This document shows positions 10,114 to 20,384 of a stretch of 64,000 bases of DNA, in pieces. The translations under genes and the position numbers were made by a program. Each line of letters begins with the position of its first letter. Within the stretch, counting starts at the first letter, position 1. The notes beneath the pieces were generated by a model. That model saw nothing but the letters and a program-made list of their open reading frames with translations. It was not told the origin of the DNA and did no database searches. The DNA comes from Acanthaster planci (Eukaryota; Echinodermata; Asteroidea; Valvatida; Acanthasteridae), in the NCBI RefSeq assembly GCF_001949145.1, contig NW_019091392.1, positions 288,625 to 352,624 on the forward strand. Direction: 5' to 3'.

Positions 10114-13100
10114 GTGAAGCAGTATAACATTCCATTACCGGCACCCAAGCGTAAATTTCATACCAAACCAGAGCTCGTCCAAGCTATCCGAACGAACCAA
10201 AGGCAACTTAGGTACCTCCCGCGTCAGTCATATCGCCAGCTGTTAAAAACAGTCCAAGAACACGGTATCCCATTTACACACAAGGGCAGAGTCGTAAAAC
10301 AAGATCTCATCAAAGCGATTAAAGCTTACACTCAACCCGAGGAAATTGCAGAAGTCGACATTAGAAACGTAAGACGCTTTCAAGGCAATTACCGCAATTG
10401 GGAGCTAATACCCAGTTTTTTTACTACGAAGAAAGCGTTAGCCTGAGAGGAGTTGAAGGAAGTTGGTTCTTACAAACTACAAAGCGCTCTCAAAGTGCAG
10501 TTTAGATTGGAAAAACCCTACCAAACCGACTTTGGTGTTTTTACTTTCCCAAGCGAAAATAAGTTAGTTGCAAATAAAGCCAACATTAAAAATGTATTCG
10601 CAGAACAGAGGCAAAAATAGATGGAGGATGTGGAGGCTCAACACAACGCGGATCGGGATGGATATTTGAAAAAGTTGACGCTTTTTATATCAACGTGGTT
10701 AAATACAACCCGGTGGGTGCGACGTACATTCCACTACCTGCGCAATTGGGGTTCAAAAAAGAAATTATTAACGTCCAAAACAACGACCAGTAGTGTATTA
10801 GATGGGCGCTGAGGGCAGCTTTGAAATTATATTCAGACTACGTCAAAAGTCAAATTTAAGTTAATCCAAGATATATAAATTTTACAAACATAAGCTTTCC
10901 GTCACCCATCTCACAAATCCCACGTATCGAATCACAAACCAACTTAGCAATCAATGTGTTTGGTTACGACAAAAAGACGGCGTTTACATTCTTTACAAAA
11001 CTAAGCGCGTGGGCGAACCTATCAATTTACTTTATTTTACCCAAGGTGAAAAGAGTCACTACTGCTGGATTAAAAACTTTTTCGGTTGGCGGGCGATATT
11101 AATAAACACAAGCATAAAAATACTGGCGCTTTAATTGCATGTCGCACTTTCAAACAGAAGAAAAGTTAACCAGGCACAAAGAACATTGCCAAGGGTTAGA
11201 CGTGGTTCCCTGTAAAGTCGAATTACCCACCAAAGGTAAAAAAAATTACAATTTGAAAACTACAAGAACAAGCAAGATGCACCTTTTGTCATTCACGCAG
11301 ATTTTGAGTCTGTTTTAGAACGCCTTTCACCGACTTCGTCTTACACGGTCAAAACCCAGATCCACAAACCCTGCGGCTACTCATACGCGGTCGTCAGATG
11401 CGACGGTAAATGCTCTAGCCAAAAGACGTACAGAAGTCAAGATGCGGCAGGTGATTTTGTCAGGTCTCTTTCTGAGGAAGTAGACAAGACCAACAAAATG
11501 TTTAAAAGTAAAAAGCCGTTGATTTGGTCGCGCGAGTTACAAGAAATTTACAAAAATTGTAACTGCAGTTGGATCTGTGAAAAGGTTATCGACAAGACGG
11601 ACGAAACCCAGTGTCTGTGTGCAATCCTCAAAGAACCGAGGACTAAAGGCGATCGAGTGAATTACAGTACTACAAACATAGCTGGTTTTAAAGAGTTTAT
11701 TTCTATGACATGCACAAAGCCCATCAACAAGTTTAGAAAGGTTAGAGATCACTGTCACCTGACGGGTAAGTACGGAGGCCCTGCGCACGCAAACTGTAAC
11801 CTAAAGTTAAAAGTCGTCCCGTATCAAACGTTTATTCCAGTGATTTTACACAATTTGGAGAAATACGACGCACATTTAATCATGCAGGGAGCCCACTAGT
11901 TTAAAGGAGAAGAAATAAAAATAATCGCTAAAAACACAGAAAACTGCATTTCGTTTTCGTTTGGTCCGAAACTTAGGCTCTTAGGCTCGTTTCATTTCAT
12001 GGCGGCTTCGCTAGATCGACTGGTTAAAAATTGTTCACCCGATGGTTTTTAACTTACTTTGCAAAAGGTTTCCAAATGACACCGACATGCTTTTAGAAAA
12101 GGGAATTTACTCGTACGAATACATAGACTCGTTTAATAAATTTGAAGAACCACAACGCCCTCCCCAATCGGGTTTTTACAGTTCTCTAAAGCAGTACCAT
12201 AACCGAGACAGAACACGCCCGAGCACAAACAGTATGGCAAACGTTTAACTGTAAAACCCTAGGCGACTACCACGACCTCTACGTGGAAACGGACGTGTTA
12301 CTACTAGCGGGTGTATTTGAGAACTTCTGCAAAGTCTGTAAACAGAACTATACGACCTTGACCCAGCTAACTATTACACGTCACCGGGCTTATCGTGGGA
12401 CGCGTTGTTAAAGCACTCGGGTTTTAAACTGGAATTACTGACAGACATAGACCAGCACCTGTTTTTTGAAAGGGCCAAACGAGGCAGTATCTCGAGTATG
12501 GGTGCAAAGCGCTATGCCAAGGCGAACAACCCGGAGCTACCAGACTATGACCCAAATCCCAAATCAACCAGAGTCGCATATCATGTACCTGGACGCCAAC
12601 AATTTGTACGGCTGGGCCATGAGTCATTCGTTACCCGTGGGTGAGTTTCAGTGGCTTAAAAGCTTAGACAAGTTTATTCTTAAAATCCCACCAAATGACT
12701 ACCCGCAAGACTTGCACGACAAACACAACGACTCCCCGCTGGCACCCGAAAACTTAGTAGTCCCCGCTGAATGGTTTTCAAGCTACCAAAATAACCTGAT
12801 TGACAAAAGCGATCAAGTAACATCTCTAGACAAACTCGTAGCGACTTTTGGCACAAAACATAAATACGTAGTTCATTATCGTACTTTGCAAAAGTACCTG
12901 GAACTCGGCCTTCAGTTAAAAGAAGTACACTGCGTCATGTCATTTAAACAACGGTCTTGGATGAAAAGCTACATCGATAAAAACACTGAGCTGCGCAAAT
13001 TAGCCAAGTCTGATTTTGAGAAAGACTTCTTCAAATTAATGAATAACTTGTTTTTGGTTTTTTTGCAAGACTATGGAAAATGTTCGATTCTGATTGTACG

Positions 13101-13847
13101 GTCCTTTATTGAGGGACTTACAAGACGCAGATAAGTACTAAAAATTGAGCTTTAAACTGAATTACAAATCAACGGTACCATTTAAAGAGTGCGACCTTTC
13201 ATTTGTGGAAATGTATCGAGTAAAGACCAAATTAAACAAGTCCATTTACTTCGGCGTAAGCGTGCTCGACCTATCCAAAACTTTAATGTATGATTTTTAC
13301 TACAAGGAACTAAAATCCACTTTTGGCGATAAAATAAATATACTTTACACGGGTACGGACAGTTTACTCGTTCAGATTCAAACTGACGATTTAAACGGAC
13401 ACTTGAGTAAAGAGCGTAAACTATTTGATTTTAGCAATTACTCACCCGATCATCAACTTTACGATCCCAAAAAACAAAAAAGTCATAGGTAAGATGAAAG
13501 ACGAATTTGGGGGTAAGGTCATTTCGGAAGTCGTTTGCATTAGGCCTAAAATGTATTCGGTTTTAACTGCCGATCAAAATTTAAAGAAAACAAAAGGCGT
13601 CACAAAGGTAGTAACTCAAAAACACCTATCGAGATGTATAAAAGTTGCTTATTTGAACAGGTGCAGCATTATTTTTAATAAACAACAGCTATTTAGGTCT
13701 GACAAACATCAGATATTCACGGTGTCGCAAAATAAGCTGAGTCTGTCACCGTTAGACACCAAGCACTATATATTATCAAATGGCACAGACACGTTAGCTT
13801 ACGGCACTGTCAATCGAGGATTAGAGGATTCAAAACAACTGACCTAG
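10114..13847 (+). pseudogene. protein-primed family B DNA polymerase (Polinton pPolB), broken
   Basis: Pieces in several frames follow the order of a Polinton polymerase. An N-terminal region (10114-10446, GTG start) is followed by INVQNND near 10770 and an exonuclease motif containing HADFESVL near 11300. Next come a Cys/His insert VRDHCHLTGKYGGPAHANCN near 11745 and ILHNLEKYDAHLIMQ near 11840. The palm motif MYLDANNLYGWAM lies near 12580, FFKLMNN near 13030, YTGTDSLL near 13345, and C-terminal blocks KMKDEFGG, RPKMYS and LAYG end at 13847. The family enzyme copies the element from a terminal protein. At least six frame changes or stops break it, including a TAG at 10618. The catalytic motif has Gly where the family has Asp. 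It is dead as a polymerase. Confidence 0.93.
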
Positions 13848-13993
13848 AGCGAGCTAAGCAGTCTGTTGAGCCTAAGACAAAAGAACACCGCGATTCAGTC
13901 ATACGTGAGTGGGTGTACAACTCAAATTTTAAAGACAAAGAAAAAGCTCTCAATTCGGTTTTTGCGCAGTTAAGGTTGAAAAAGCCACCTTGA
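13841..13993 (+). pseudogene. short unidentified frame after pPolB
   Basis: An open stretch of about 50 codons has no start codon. It is rich in Lys, Glu and Arg (…TTDLERAKQSVEPK…) and ends TGA at 13991. It overlaps the last codons of the polymerase frame. It may be the tail of a small separate Polinton gene or read-through sequence; I do not recognise it. Confidence 0.3.
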
Positions 13994-14055
13994 CTTTGGC
14001 ACTTAGATCTACAAACAACTCCGGCACTTAATCTACTCGCACAGGCCACAAAAAA

Positions 14056-15034
14056 CTAAGCTTTCTCGGGGGGTAATTCGGTGTCATCGGGTACTACTTG
14101 AAGTTCCTCTTTAACGAGACTTCTATTTGGCCCGTTTAACAGATAGTACAAAGTGGGACCCGTTTTTTGTGACCCTGCCATTGACTCGTTTAAATTGGCT
14201 GGTGCGTTTTTCAATTTGGTAAACGTCAACGGACCAAACCGGATCGGTCGCTCTTCTGACGGTGCCACCCTCTTGTTCGCCCGGGTGATAAAGGTACCTA
14301 ACGACGACGTCTGGAGGTAATTGTCGCTTGCTCGCTCTTGGAGGTGCACTCGGTGCTTGTTTTACTTGTTTTAATTTGACAGCTTCGGTAGGCTCTTTTT
14401 GTCGATTAAACACGACCTGGGGCAAACGCTATACCCATTCCACGTTTCGCTCACCCTCGTTTAACATTTCTTGAGCGTATTGATGGCCGAATAACCTTTC
14501 AGCTAAAGTACGGTTAAATCGCTCCACGATCCCCTGCGACCTATGAACGCCCGGCTCGCCCACTTGAACTCTACTTTATTTTTCGTCATTAACTTTTTAA
14601 ACTCGCCTTTAAAACCGAGCCGGAGTCTACCATTATAATTTTAGGCAAGGTTAGGAGCGATCGCTTGTAAATTTCTTCACGGCTTCAGATGTTTGCAGTT
14701 TTACTGGTTAATGGCTCTGCCTCTTTATATTGCAATCCCACGTCTACTACGGTTAAAGCGTATTTAAACGTTTTACGATTCACTCGACCCCAAGGCAAGT
14801 ATAATATATCCATTTAATGCACATAATTAGGTTCGACTGATTCCGATTGAAAAGCCGTTGGCCGCGGTACGTACGCAGGTGCGGGGAAATGTATTTTCCA
14901 AATGGCTTGCTTTTTAGCCAGTTTCTAATATTGACCTTGTCTGCACTCGTCTTTTCGTGTAAATGATCAACCGCGCTTTCACCTCGCCTATAGCCTCGTG
15001 GGTTGTGAAATAATTTTGAAAATTCTCGCTCCAT
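14056..15034 (-). pseudogene. retroviral-type (RVE) integrase of the Polinton, broken
   Basis: Read from 15034 downward, the N-terminal region (MEREFSKLFHNPRGYRRGES, ADKVNIRNWL) is followed by a catalytic core. That core shows QMD-type sequence with the Gln codon now TAA (VH, stop, MDILYLP near 14810), then YALTVVDV, EAEPLTSK and MVDSGSGFKGEFKKLM near 14620. The third acidic residue region near 14530 is scrambled by frameshifts. The C-terminal part (14056-14425) has DPVWSVDVYQ and a chromodomain-like tail GPTLYYLLNGPNRS. The family enzyme inserts element DNA, giving 6-bp duplications. Several stops and shifts make it inactive. It is transcribed opposite to pPolB, with its 3' end facing the polymerase 3' end. 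Confidence 0.9.
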
Positions 15035-15075
15035 TTTAAAATAAAATTAACTTTACCGATAAGCTAAAAAACCGA

Positions 15076-15174
15076 CTAAAGCCGTTCTGGATACAATCCA
15101 TATAAATTCGCGAATTTTTGATCCTTGGAGGGCGCGTAGAAATCTGATAATTTAGGCCCCGGTAGCAACGGCAT
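15076..15174 (-). CDS. 32-residue small frame upstream of the integrase
   Basis: An ATG at 15174 opens MPLLPGPKLSDFYAPSKDQK… and ends TAG at 15076. An AT-rich box (AAAAATATA) lies directly upstream on the minus strand. It may be a remnant of a longer gene, because it ends just before the integrase. Function unknown. The Pro/Leu-rich start is the only notable trait. Confidence 0.35.
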   Translation of the reverse strand: MPLLPGPKLSDFYAPSKDQKFANLYGLYPERL

Positions 15175-15181
15175 TATATTT

Positions 15182-15457
15182 TTATTTGCTGTAAGGTCGT
15201 AACGCTTCATTCACGTTTACAAACGTTTGCTGGCTCGAGCGTTCTTGTCGAATTCGTTCGTTTAAAAAGTCGAACATATGAACGCGATTTTGCTCCCACT
15301 CTTGTTTTGCTTGCGCCAGATGTTCTTGGGCTAAATCGTGACGCTGTCGCTCGTCGTCTACTTTACTTCTTGATAAACTGCTAAATAAAAAATTGCTACC
15401 CGTAAACGACAAAGCGTTTACTATAGCTCCTCCAACCATCATTAAAGCACTCGTCAA
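15182..15457 (-). CDS. small hydrophobic plus coiled protein, Polinton-type, open frame
   Basis: The 91-codon frame is uninterrupted. The first 28 residues are hydrophobic (MMVGGAIVNALSF, then NFLFSSL) and could be membrane-inserting. They are followed by a charged helix (DDERQRHDLAQEHLAQ, EWEQNR) and a tail ending LRPYSK. The first codon is TTG in this copy, so the original start may have been lost. Proteins of this look recur in Polintons, but I know no proven function. It lies between the integrase block and the divergent capsid gene, with about 60 bp of AT-rich DNA between the two starts. Confidence 0.6.
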   Translation of the reverse strand: MTSALMMVGGAIVNALSFTGSNFLFSSLSRSKVDDERQRHDLAQEHLAQAKQEWEQNRVHMFDFLNERIRQERSSQQTFVNVNEALRPYSK

Positions 15458-15504
15458 TTTTAAAATATATAATTTACAATGAGGTTTTCCAGTAAATTAA
15501 AATC

Positions 15505-15519
15505 GTATATATTAAAAAT
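15505..15519 (+). promoter_or_regulatory. AT-rich box before the capsid gene
   Basis: GTATATATTAAAAAT abuts the ATG at 15520. Similar boxes precede other Polinton frames in this element, which suggests a shared promoter with almost no leader. Confidence 0.5.
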
Positions 15520-16693
15520 ATGTCGCATCACGAAAAAACCATTACCCATAATCCGATTACCATAGCCACGGGTCACACGTTAAACGTAAAATTCCCCGCT
15601 TTAGGCATGGATGACGTAATTGTGCCGGGTACCGCGAAACTGGCTTTTAAACTCTATCTAGACGGAGCATCCGACGACAACAGAACCGTGTTTAACAACG
15701 TGGCTAGATACTTGTTTACAGAAATCAACGTCAGCTTACAGGGCAATAAAATCGTAAGTTACCCAGACGCAGACGCCTTTCATAATTTTAAGAACAATTG
15801 GCTACCTCTGTCGCAGACAAAAAACAGGCCTTACGTTTTTCAAGATGTATTTTTGCGTTGGGGAGATGTTAATTATATATAACGGTTTTGCCCTTAGCCA
15901 ACGTAATGTTTTACGCCTTATGCCTTACATTGGTTTAAAACGAGAAAACGTGGCCAAGTTACGGCTCGGTGCAGGTGATAAAAACGAAGCTGCAAACAAC
16001 GGCAAAGATAAAGCGATTACAGATGCATTTAAAAATCGATATGCGATACCTTTAGACACGCCGATGTTGATGGACCACGGCCCTTTCTATCCGTCGGGGT
16101 TTAAAGAGCCTTTGACGTATCAATTAACTTTTAACGAACACGACAAAGTGGTTAACTCGTCTGACACAGCCGCAGAATAAGCGGTCAACAAGTCGAATAC
16201 GCTCTGGAATACTAACATCGATCAAACGATCAAGAGCTTGAAAGGCATTTTAAATCTGTTCAAAGATCCAGTGGTTAAAAATCCTCAGCGATTTTATAAC
16301 CTGCATATTATTAAAACAGTAGTCACGGTTGAAGGTAAGCCAAATCAATTGTATTCTCAAGAACTTTTTGAATATCAACATTGGAACAAGGTTAACAAGT
16401 ACTTTGGTGATTCAGACACGGAAATGGCAAGAGCAGTGGTGAAAGACTTAAATTCAACCGGAGTAGACGTGGGTGACAATTTGAAAGACAAGTACGGTTT
16501 GTAGCTCGATTTTAGGAGTTCCGACGATAATTCTGCCCACGAGTCAGGTAGACCTTTAGGAGATGGAGGAGATATCTCGATACAAATGGAACGCAAGGCA
16601 GAGACCGCGGGCACGTTAACGATGTACGTGTTTTTGGTAATGGATTCACATTTAACGGTGGAAGATTGGAATTTCACGAGTGTGGTGTATTAA
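15520..16693 (+). pseudogene. major capsid protein (double-jelly-roll type) of the Polinton, broken
   Basis: The N-terminal part is open (15520-15882; MSHHEKTITHNPITIATGHT, with FPALGMDDVIVPGT and LQGNKIVSYPDADAFHNFKN). A frameshift near 15880 moves to NGFALSQRNV…GPFYPSGFKEPLTYQLTFNE, which ends at TAA 16178. A third block (SLKGILNLF, FYNLHIIKTVVTVEGKPNQL) stops at TAG 16502, and a last block reads MYVFLVMDSHLTVEDW…VVY with TAA at 16691. The sum is about 390 codons, short for this capsid family (roughly 500-700), and sequence appears missing near 16190 between the second and third blocks. Identification rests on gene position and the C-terminal pattern. In the family it forms the shell of an adenovirus-like particle. 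Confidence 0.75.
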
Positions 16694-16715
16694 ATCGAGT
16701 TTAAATTAAATAAAC

Positions 16716-17334
16716 ATGTTCCAATCACCACCTTGCGCATTAGTCGTTGGCGATACTGGGAGCGGTAAGACAAATTGGATATTGAATCTATTAGAGACCG
16801 GGTACAAATTTACTTTCGAGGCGAACGTGATTATTTGCCCGAACTTATTTAAAAATAAGACTTATTTAGATCGTTTATGGGTTTATACTGACGACAATGT
16901 CTATTTATGTGACTTGGACAGAGGAAGTTTATAATTAAACGAGGCGAATGACTTATATCAAAAAAATGTCGATGGAATAAATTCGCTTTTTATTATCGAT
17001 GATTGTGCATCGGGTCAAATTATAGAAGTATAGAAAAAATCTAGAAATAGTAATACATGCGCGTTTCTCGCATGGCATTTTCAGGGCATCATTATTCACA
17101 CTCGTGCTGACTCCTCACGCAAAAATATAACGCCGTTTTAAAAGACTTTAGGAGCAATACGGCATGGGTAGCTATTTTCCATTGTAAAGACAAGTCATAG
17201 TTTGATCAAATGTTGGTGAGAACGACGTGATACCCTATGAAGACCGCCATCGATTGAGTAAGCATTTAAGAAATTTTAAATTTAGTAAGTTAGTCGTTAA
17301 TACTAGACCGCCTGTAAATTATTTCATTCAATAA
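16716..17334 (+). pseudogene. packaging ATPase (FtsK/HerA superfamily) of the Polinton, broken
   Basis: It starts at ATG 16716 and has a clean Walker A motif near residue 13 (VVGDTGSGKTNWILNLL). The first frame ends at TAA 16932. In continuing sequence a Walker B motif LFIIDDCAS appears near 16990, then a TAG. The next part (ACTCGTGCTGACTCC near 17100) is heavily altered, and the end KLVVNTRPPVNYFIQ closes at TAA 17332. The family enzyme pumps DNA into capsids. It lies only 22 bp after the capsid gene, the same neighbour order as in other Polintons. Several stops show it is inactive. Confidence 0.85.
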
Positions 17335-17371
17335 AAATGATAAGCTGTATTAATGTAAATATTAAATTAAG

Positions 17372-17898
17372 ATGGCGACTAAAGTTTGTAACAAATGCAA
17401 AAAGGAGAAAGCACTGGAATTTTTTAAAGTTAAAGATAGCCGTGAAACTTGCGCGAGATTTGTTAGTTGTAACGCCATTGCGAAAGTTTTCAATGACCGG
17501 CGTAAATGTGCCCATGGCAGACAAAAACATATTTGTATTGAGTGCAACGGCACGAGTATATGCGAGCATGGAAGATGCACATGTAAAATTTGCTCAGATT
17601 CCATAAAAGTAACAATTCAAATGTGGATTCGTAATTGCCGCCAAGCAGACAAAAAACCTAATCGCTTTGATCCAGACCATTTTATTGACACGGATTTTGG
17701 CCTCGGTTTAATTGAAGATTATTCACTTTGCCCATACAGGATTGTCAGGTCCAGTTGCAGTTTTTGGAATGTAAAGATGATTTAGGTACTATCGAACGAA
17801 TAAATAATTCAGTAGGCCATATTAAATCTAATTGCGTAATTTGCTGTTTGGGCTGTAATCGTAATAGGAAATCAAATAAAACCATTTTTGCTTATTAA
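17372..17898 (+). pseudogene. Cys-rich zinc-binding protein with HNH-like C-terminus, one frameshift
   Basis: An ATG at 17372 opens about 122 codons with repeated Cys pairs: CNKCKKEKALEFF, then CAHGRQKHICIECNGTSIC, then EHGRCTCKIC. Next comes FDPDHFIDTDFGLGLIEDY. A frameshift near 17735 leads to a C-terminal block with ERINNSVGHIKSNCVICCLG and CNRNRKSNKT, ending TAA 17896. The R-x-N/D-x-x-x-G-H-x-x-x-N-C pattern and following Cys resemble HNH-like proteins of large DNA viruses. The CxHGRxKxxCxxC repeats also resemble their zinc modules. It follows the ATPase gene by 38 bp. Possible roles are nicking or DNA-end processing; this is inference. Confidence 0.7.
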
Positions 17899-18000
17899 CT
17901 AGTTTAAACCGTTTATTAATTACTTACCCTTAGCTCAAATTAGGCTATTACAGTTTGGTTTGAGCAATTTTTTTACTTTAGTTATAAATAAATATGAGCA

Positions 18001-18237
18001 ATGTTACAATTAATTCACGTACTTATCGAACTAGTTATTGCAATTAATCTAACTTATTACACGTTTGAATATTTATACTTTAAACACACCTTTAGCAATT
18101 TTAAAAACCATATATTGGAATGGATGATATCAACGCTACACTCTCCAAATCAAAGCCCAATTTCAAAGATGTTCGATCGTAGCCTTAGCCGAATCAAAGA
18201 AGTACCTAGGCAAAGAATTTTCCGTGAAGGAAATTAA
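18001..18237 (+). CDS. small frame with one membrane segment, uncertain
   Basis: The first ~30 residues are strongly hydrophobic (LIHVLIELVIAINLTYYTFE), enough for one transmembrane helix. TTATAAATAAATATG lies just upstream, with another ATG at 17994 in a different frame. The 3' half overlaps the start of the next gene in another frame, so only the first 40 codons may be real. Confidence 0.35.
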   Translation: MLQLIHVLIELVIAINLTYYTFEYLYFKHTFSNFKNHILEWMISTLHSPNQSPISKMFDRSLSRIKEVPRQRIFREGN

Positions 18238-18647
18238 AGCCCTAGCTCCAAAAGATCAAGAAAAACTATTTAATTTATACGAAGCACGCTTCGGCGAAGA
18301 AATCGTTAAAATCTTAGGTCATGCGATTCTGAGCTTGTATCGCGTTTACTCAGGATAGCTACCCCAGTCGAATTTGTCGGTTTTAATATCAATTTGAATT
18401 CCAAAAAAGATTTAACTATAAAGACCTAAACGACGATCCGATCATTAGTCAAACAATGAGCCACTTTTTAACTGAACTTTGTTATATGTACGGGGTCTGT
18501 TTATCCCCCTTAGTAGCCACGTTAATTACAACTAAGCATTTGGAGTTCAACAAAAGTCCTCTTATATCAAAAGAAGATGTCGACAGAAGAAGTAACGCCA
18601 ACTCCAACACCGAGCCCGATAAAGACTCAAGTACAGACAGTAACTAA
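18120..18647 (+). pseudogene. unidentified Polinton protein, two frameshifts
   Basis: The ATG at 18120 (after CATATATTGGA) opens MDDINATLSKSKPNFKD. A shift near 18178 leads to KYLGKEFSVKEIKALAPKDQ and EARFGEEIVKILGHAIL, and a second near 18350 to a block ending at 18645 (FVGFNINLNSKKDL, MSHFLTELCYMYGV, SPLVATLITTKHLEF). The middle is charged and helical. The last third has a hydrophobic segment. I know no function. The tail overlaps the start of the next frame by 70 bp. Confidence 0.5.
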
Positions 18648-18936
18648 AGTCAAAAACCCTAAACGAATGGAACAAGATAGAAAATTATCAGAGCATAACA
18701 AAAAGATGAAACAACAGCTAGCTAAAATGGCGGCTAGTGTAACGAGTAAAGTCTACACGAACTTTCAAACGGTTAAAGACAACCAATACTTGATTCTGGG
18801 TGGGTTAGTCGTCGGAGGAGTTTTACTAGCGTTTTATTTGAAAAAGAAGCACGGTGAACTAAAAGATCCGATTCAACTAAAGCCGTCACCAAAAGCGAGC
18901 GTGGCGAGCGACCGAGAAATTTTTGACATGGAATAA
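18577..18936 (+). CDS. 119-residue single-pass membrane protein, intact
   Basis: The frame is uninterrupted from ATG 18577 to TAA 18934. It has a Thr/Pro-rich start (STEEVTPTPTPSPIKTQ), a basic stretch KNPKRMEQDRKLSEHNKKMK, one membrane helix near residues 75-92 (YLILGGLVVGGVLLAFYL), a positive KKKHG stop-transfer, and an acidic C-terminus. The topology suggests an N-out or virion-membrane type small protein. The KNPKR block recurs in Polinton proteins I have seen, but no function is known to me. Its intactness contrasts with broken neighbours. The start lies within the preceding gene. Confidence 0.75.
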   Translation: MSTEEVTPTPTPSPIKTQVQTVTKVKNPKRMEQDRKLSEHNKKMKQQLAKMAASVTSKVYTNFQTVKDNQYLILGGLVVGGVLLAFYLKKKHGELKDPIQLKPSPKASVASDREIFDME

Positions 18937-18947
18937 ATTTAAAAATA

Positions 18948-18960
18948 CTATATAATAAAA
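18948..18960 (+). promoter_or_regulatory. AT-rich box CTATATAATAAAA
   Basis: It abuts the ATG at 18961. The box at 19230-19242 (GTATATTATAAAA, abutting ATG 19243) is nearly the same, and one before 21702 on the minus strand (TATATAATAAAAAG) matches as well. Confidence 0.55.
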
Positions 18961-19180
18961 ATGAGTAATGCTAAATCAATTGACGTAAATGGAATCGCAA
19001 ACACAGTTTATCACGGTGCGGTGGTCTCAGCAATTTCCATGGGTTACGCTATACTATCGAGTAAGCTATTTAAAATTATACCGCCAAATCGAAATAAATC
19101 TAAATCTAATTAAAATTACAGTTGAAGACGCGTTAAAATTGACCGCGGTGTTTAGCGGTGCTTTGGCTACCCAGGTTTAA
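18961..19180 (+). pseudogene. small membrane protein, probable single frameshift
   Basis: The ATG at 18961 gives 50 residues (MSNAKSIDVNGIANTVYHGA then VVSAISMGYAILSSKLFKII) ending TAA 19111. Continuing in another frame, VEDALKLTAVFSGALATQV runs to 19178. The two parts together have two hydrophobic helices, consistent with one small membrane protein broken by a shift near 19100. Function unknown. Confidence 0.55.
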
Positions 19181-19229
19181 TTAGTGTCATAAGGGATATT
19201 GCCCGCGAGTTTACCAACCGCTTAAAAAC

Positions 19230-19242
19230 GTATATTATAAAA
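19230..19242 (+). promoter_or_regulatory. AT-rich box GTATATTATAAAA
   Basis: It lies directly before the ATG at 19243, with the same form and zero spacing as the box before 18961. Confidence 0.5.
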
Positions 19243-20384
19243 ATGGCCGAAGGAGTATTGGATCATGAGGAAATACCTCTGTTGGAAGATCAAGAAATAC
19301 AAACAGACGATCAAGATTTTGTCAATAATAACTTATTTCCCGATCAACAAGAAACGTTCTTTATAGAAGGCGAGGTGACGGGCGACATTTTAGAAAGAGG
19401 CCAAACGATGATATATCGATAATCCCAAAGTAATTGATTTTTGTAAAATTTATAAAAATAAAGGCCGATCGGATATCCCTACGCATGCTTTTGAAAATTT
19501 CGAATATATCACAAAAAGCAAAAAAAAAGTATTTTGGGAAATATGAAGGCCTATATTGAAAAAGGTAATTGGAACCGGGGCGGTGTCACTTACAGACGAA
19601 AGAAATCCAAGAAAGTTTGTATCGCTAGACACAATGTAAAACGCGTTAGAAAAGCTGGATTTCAAAGTGGATCAAAATTTATTCGCGAAGAACTCGGTTT
19701 TGGGGATTACCAGAAAAAAAACTATACGAGCACAATCAAAATTAAACGCCATTCAAACTGAAGACATCAAATTGCTTCCTCAAATATCGCAAACCGAGGG
19801 CTTAAATTACAGAAAGCTTTTAGGATTAGACAAACAATTGCGAACGATCAGAGGACAGATCCGATTAAAGCAAGCTAAAATTATTGAAATTCAAGAAGAA
19901 ATAAGTCGTGTGGAGACCTCCGAAGATTCAGCTCCTGTACGTGACTTGCAAGATCAACTCAAAGGACTACAAGCTCAAAGAGACATATTAAACGGTCAAC
20001 TCAAAAACCAAATATCGCAAATTAAAGATTTAATGAATTACTCTTAACAGTCAGATGATACGCTAGGTGATAAGATTCGAACGATATTTAGAGAGCAAAG
20101 CGTCACGATCGTAAGCATCTTAACGGCTTTTTCATTAGCCGTAAGTGCCAGTTAGTACTATTGTAGCTAGCGTAAGGACTGCCGGAACGCCAACGCTAGA
20201 ATCCGCGCCAAAGCCTCCTGAAACGCCGTCCAAAGATGGCGTAACCGATTGGATCAAAAGGTAATTGCGAAATTTGGCAAACGTGTTGAAGAAACGCGGG
20301 TTGATAGTTTTAGGCGCTTTGCCGGGAATCATCGGTAGCGTTTTGAGCTGGCTGTTCAACGTAGCGAGTAAAGCGGTTGGATGA
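19243..20384 (+). pseudogene. coiled-coil and membrane protein of the Polinton, broken
   Basis: The start MAEGVLDHEEIPLLEDQ is acidic (to TAA 19420). Middle pieces in other frames include FCKIYKNKGRSDIPTHAFEN. A long open part (19667-20047) holds a coiled coil (LDKQLRTIRGQIRLKQAK, LQDQLKGLQAQRDILNGQL). After TAA 20045 come REQSVTIVSILTAFSLAVS (membrane helix), a Pro-rich linker and LIVLGALPGIIGSVLSWLFN (second helix), stopping at 20382. The layout (acidic start, long coil, two helices) fits a structural or membrane-anchoring virion protein. I infer one gene because the pieces are collinear. At least four breaks. Confidence 0.6.
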
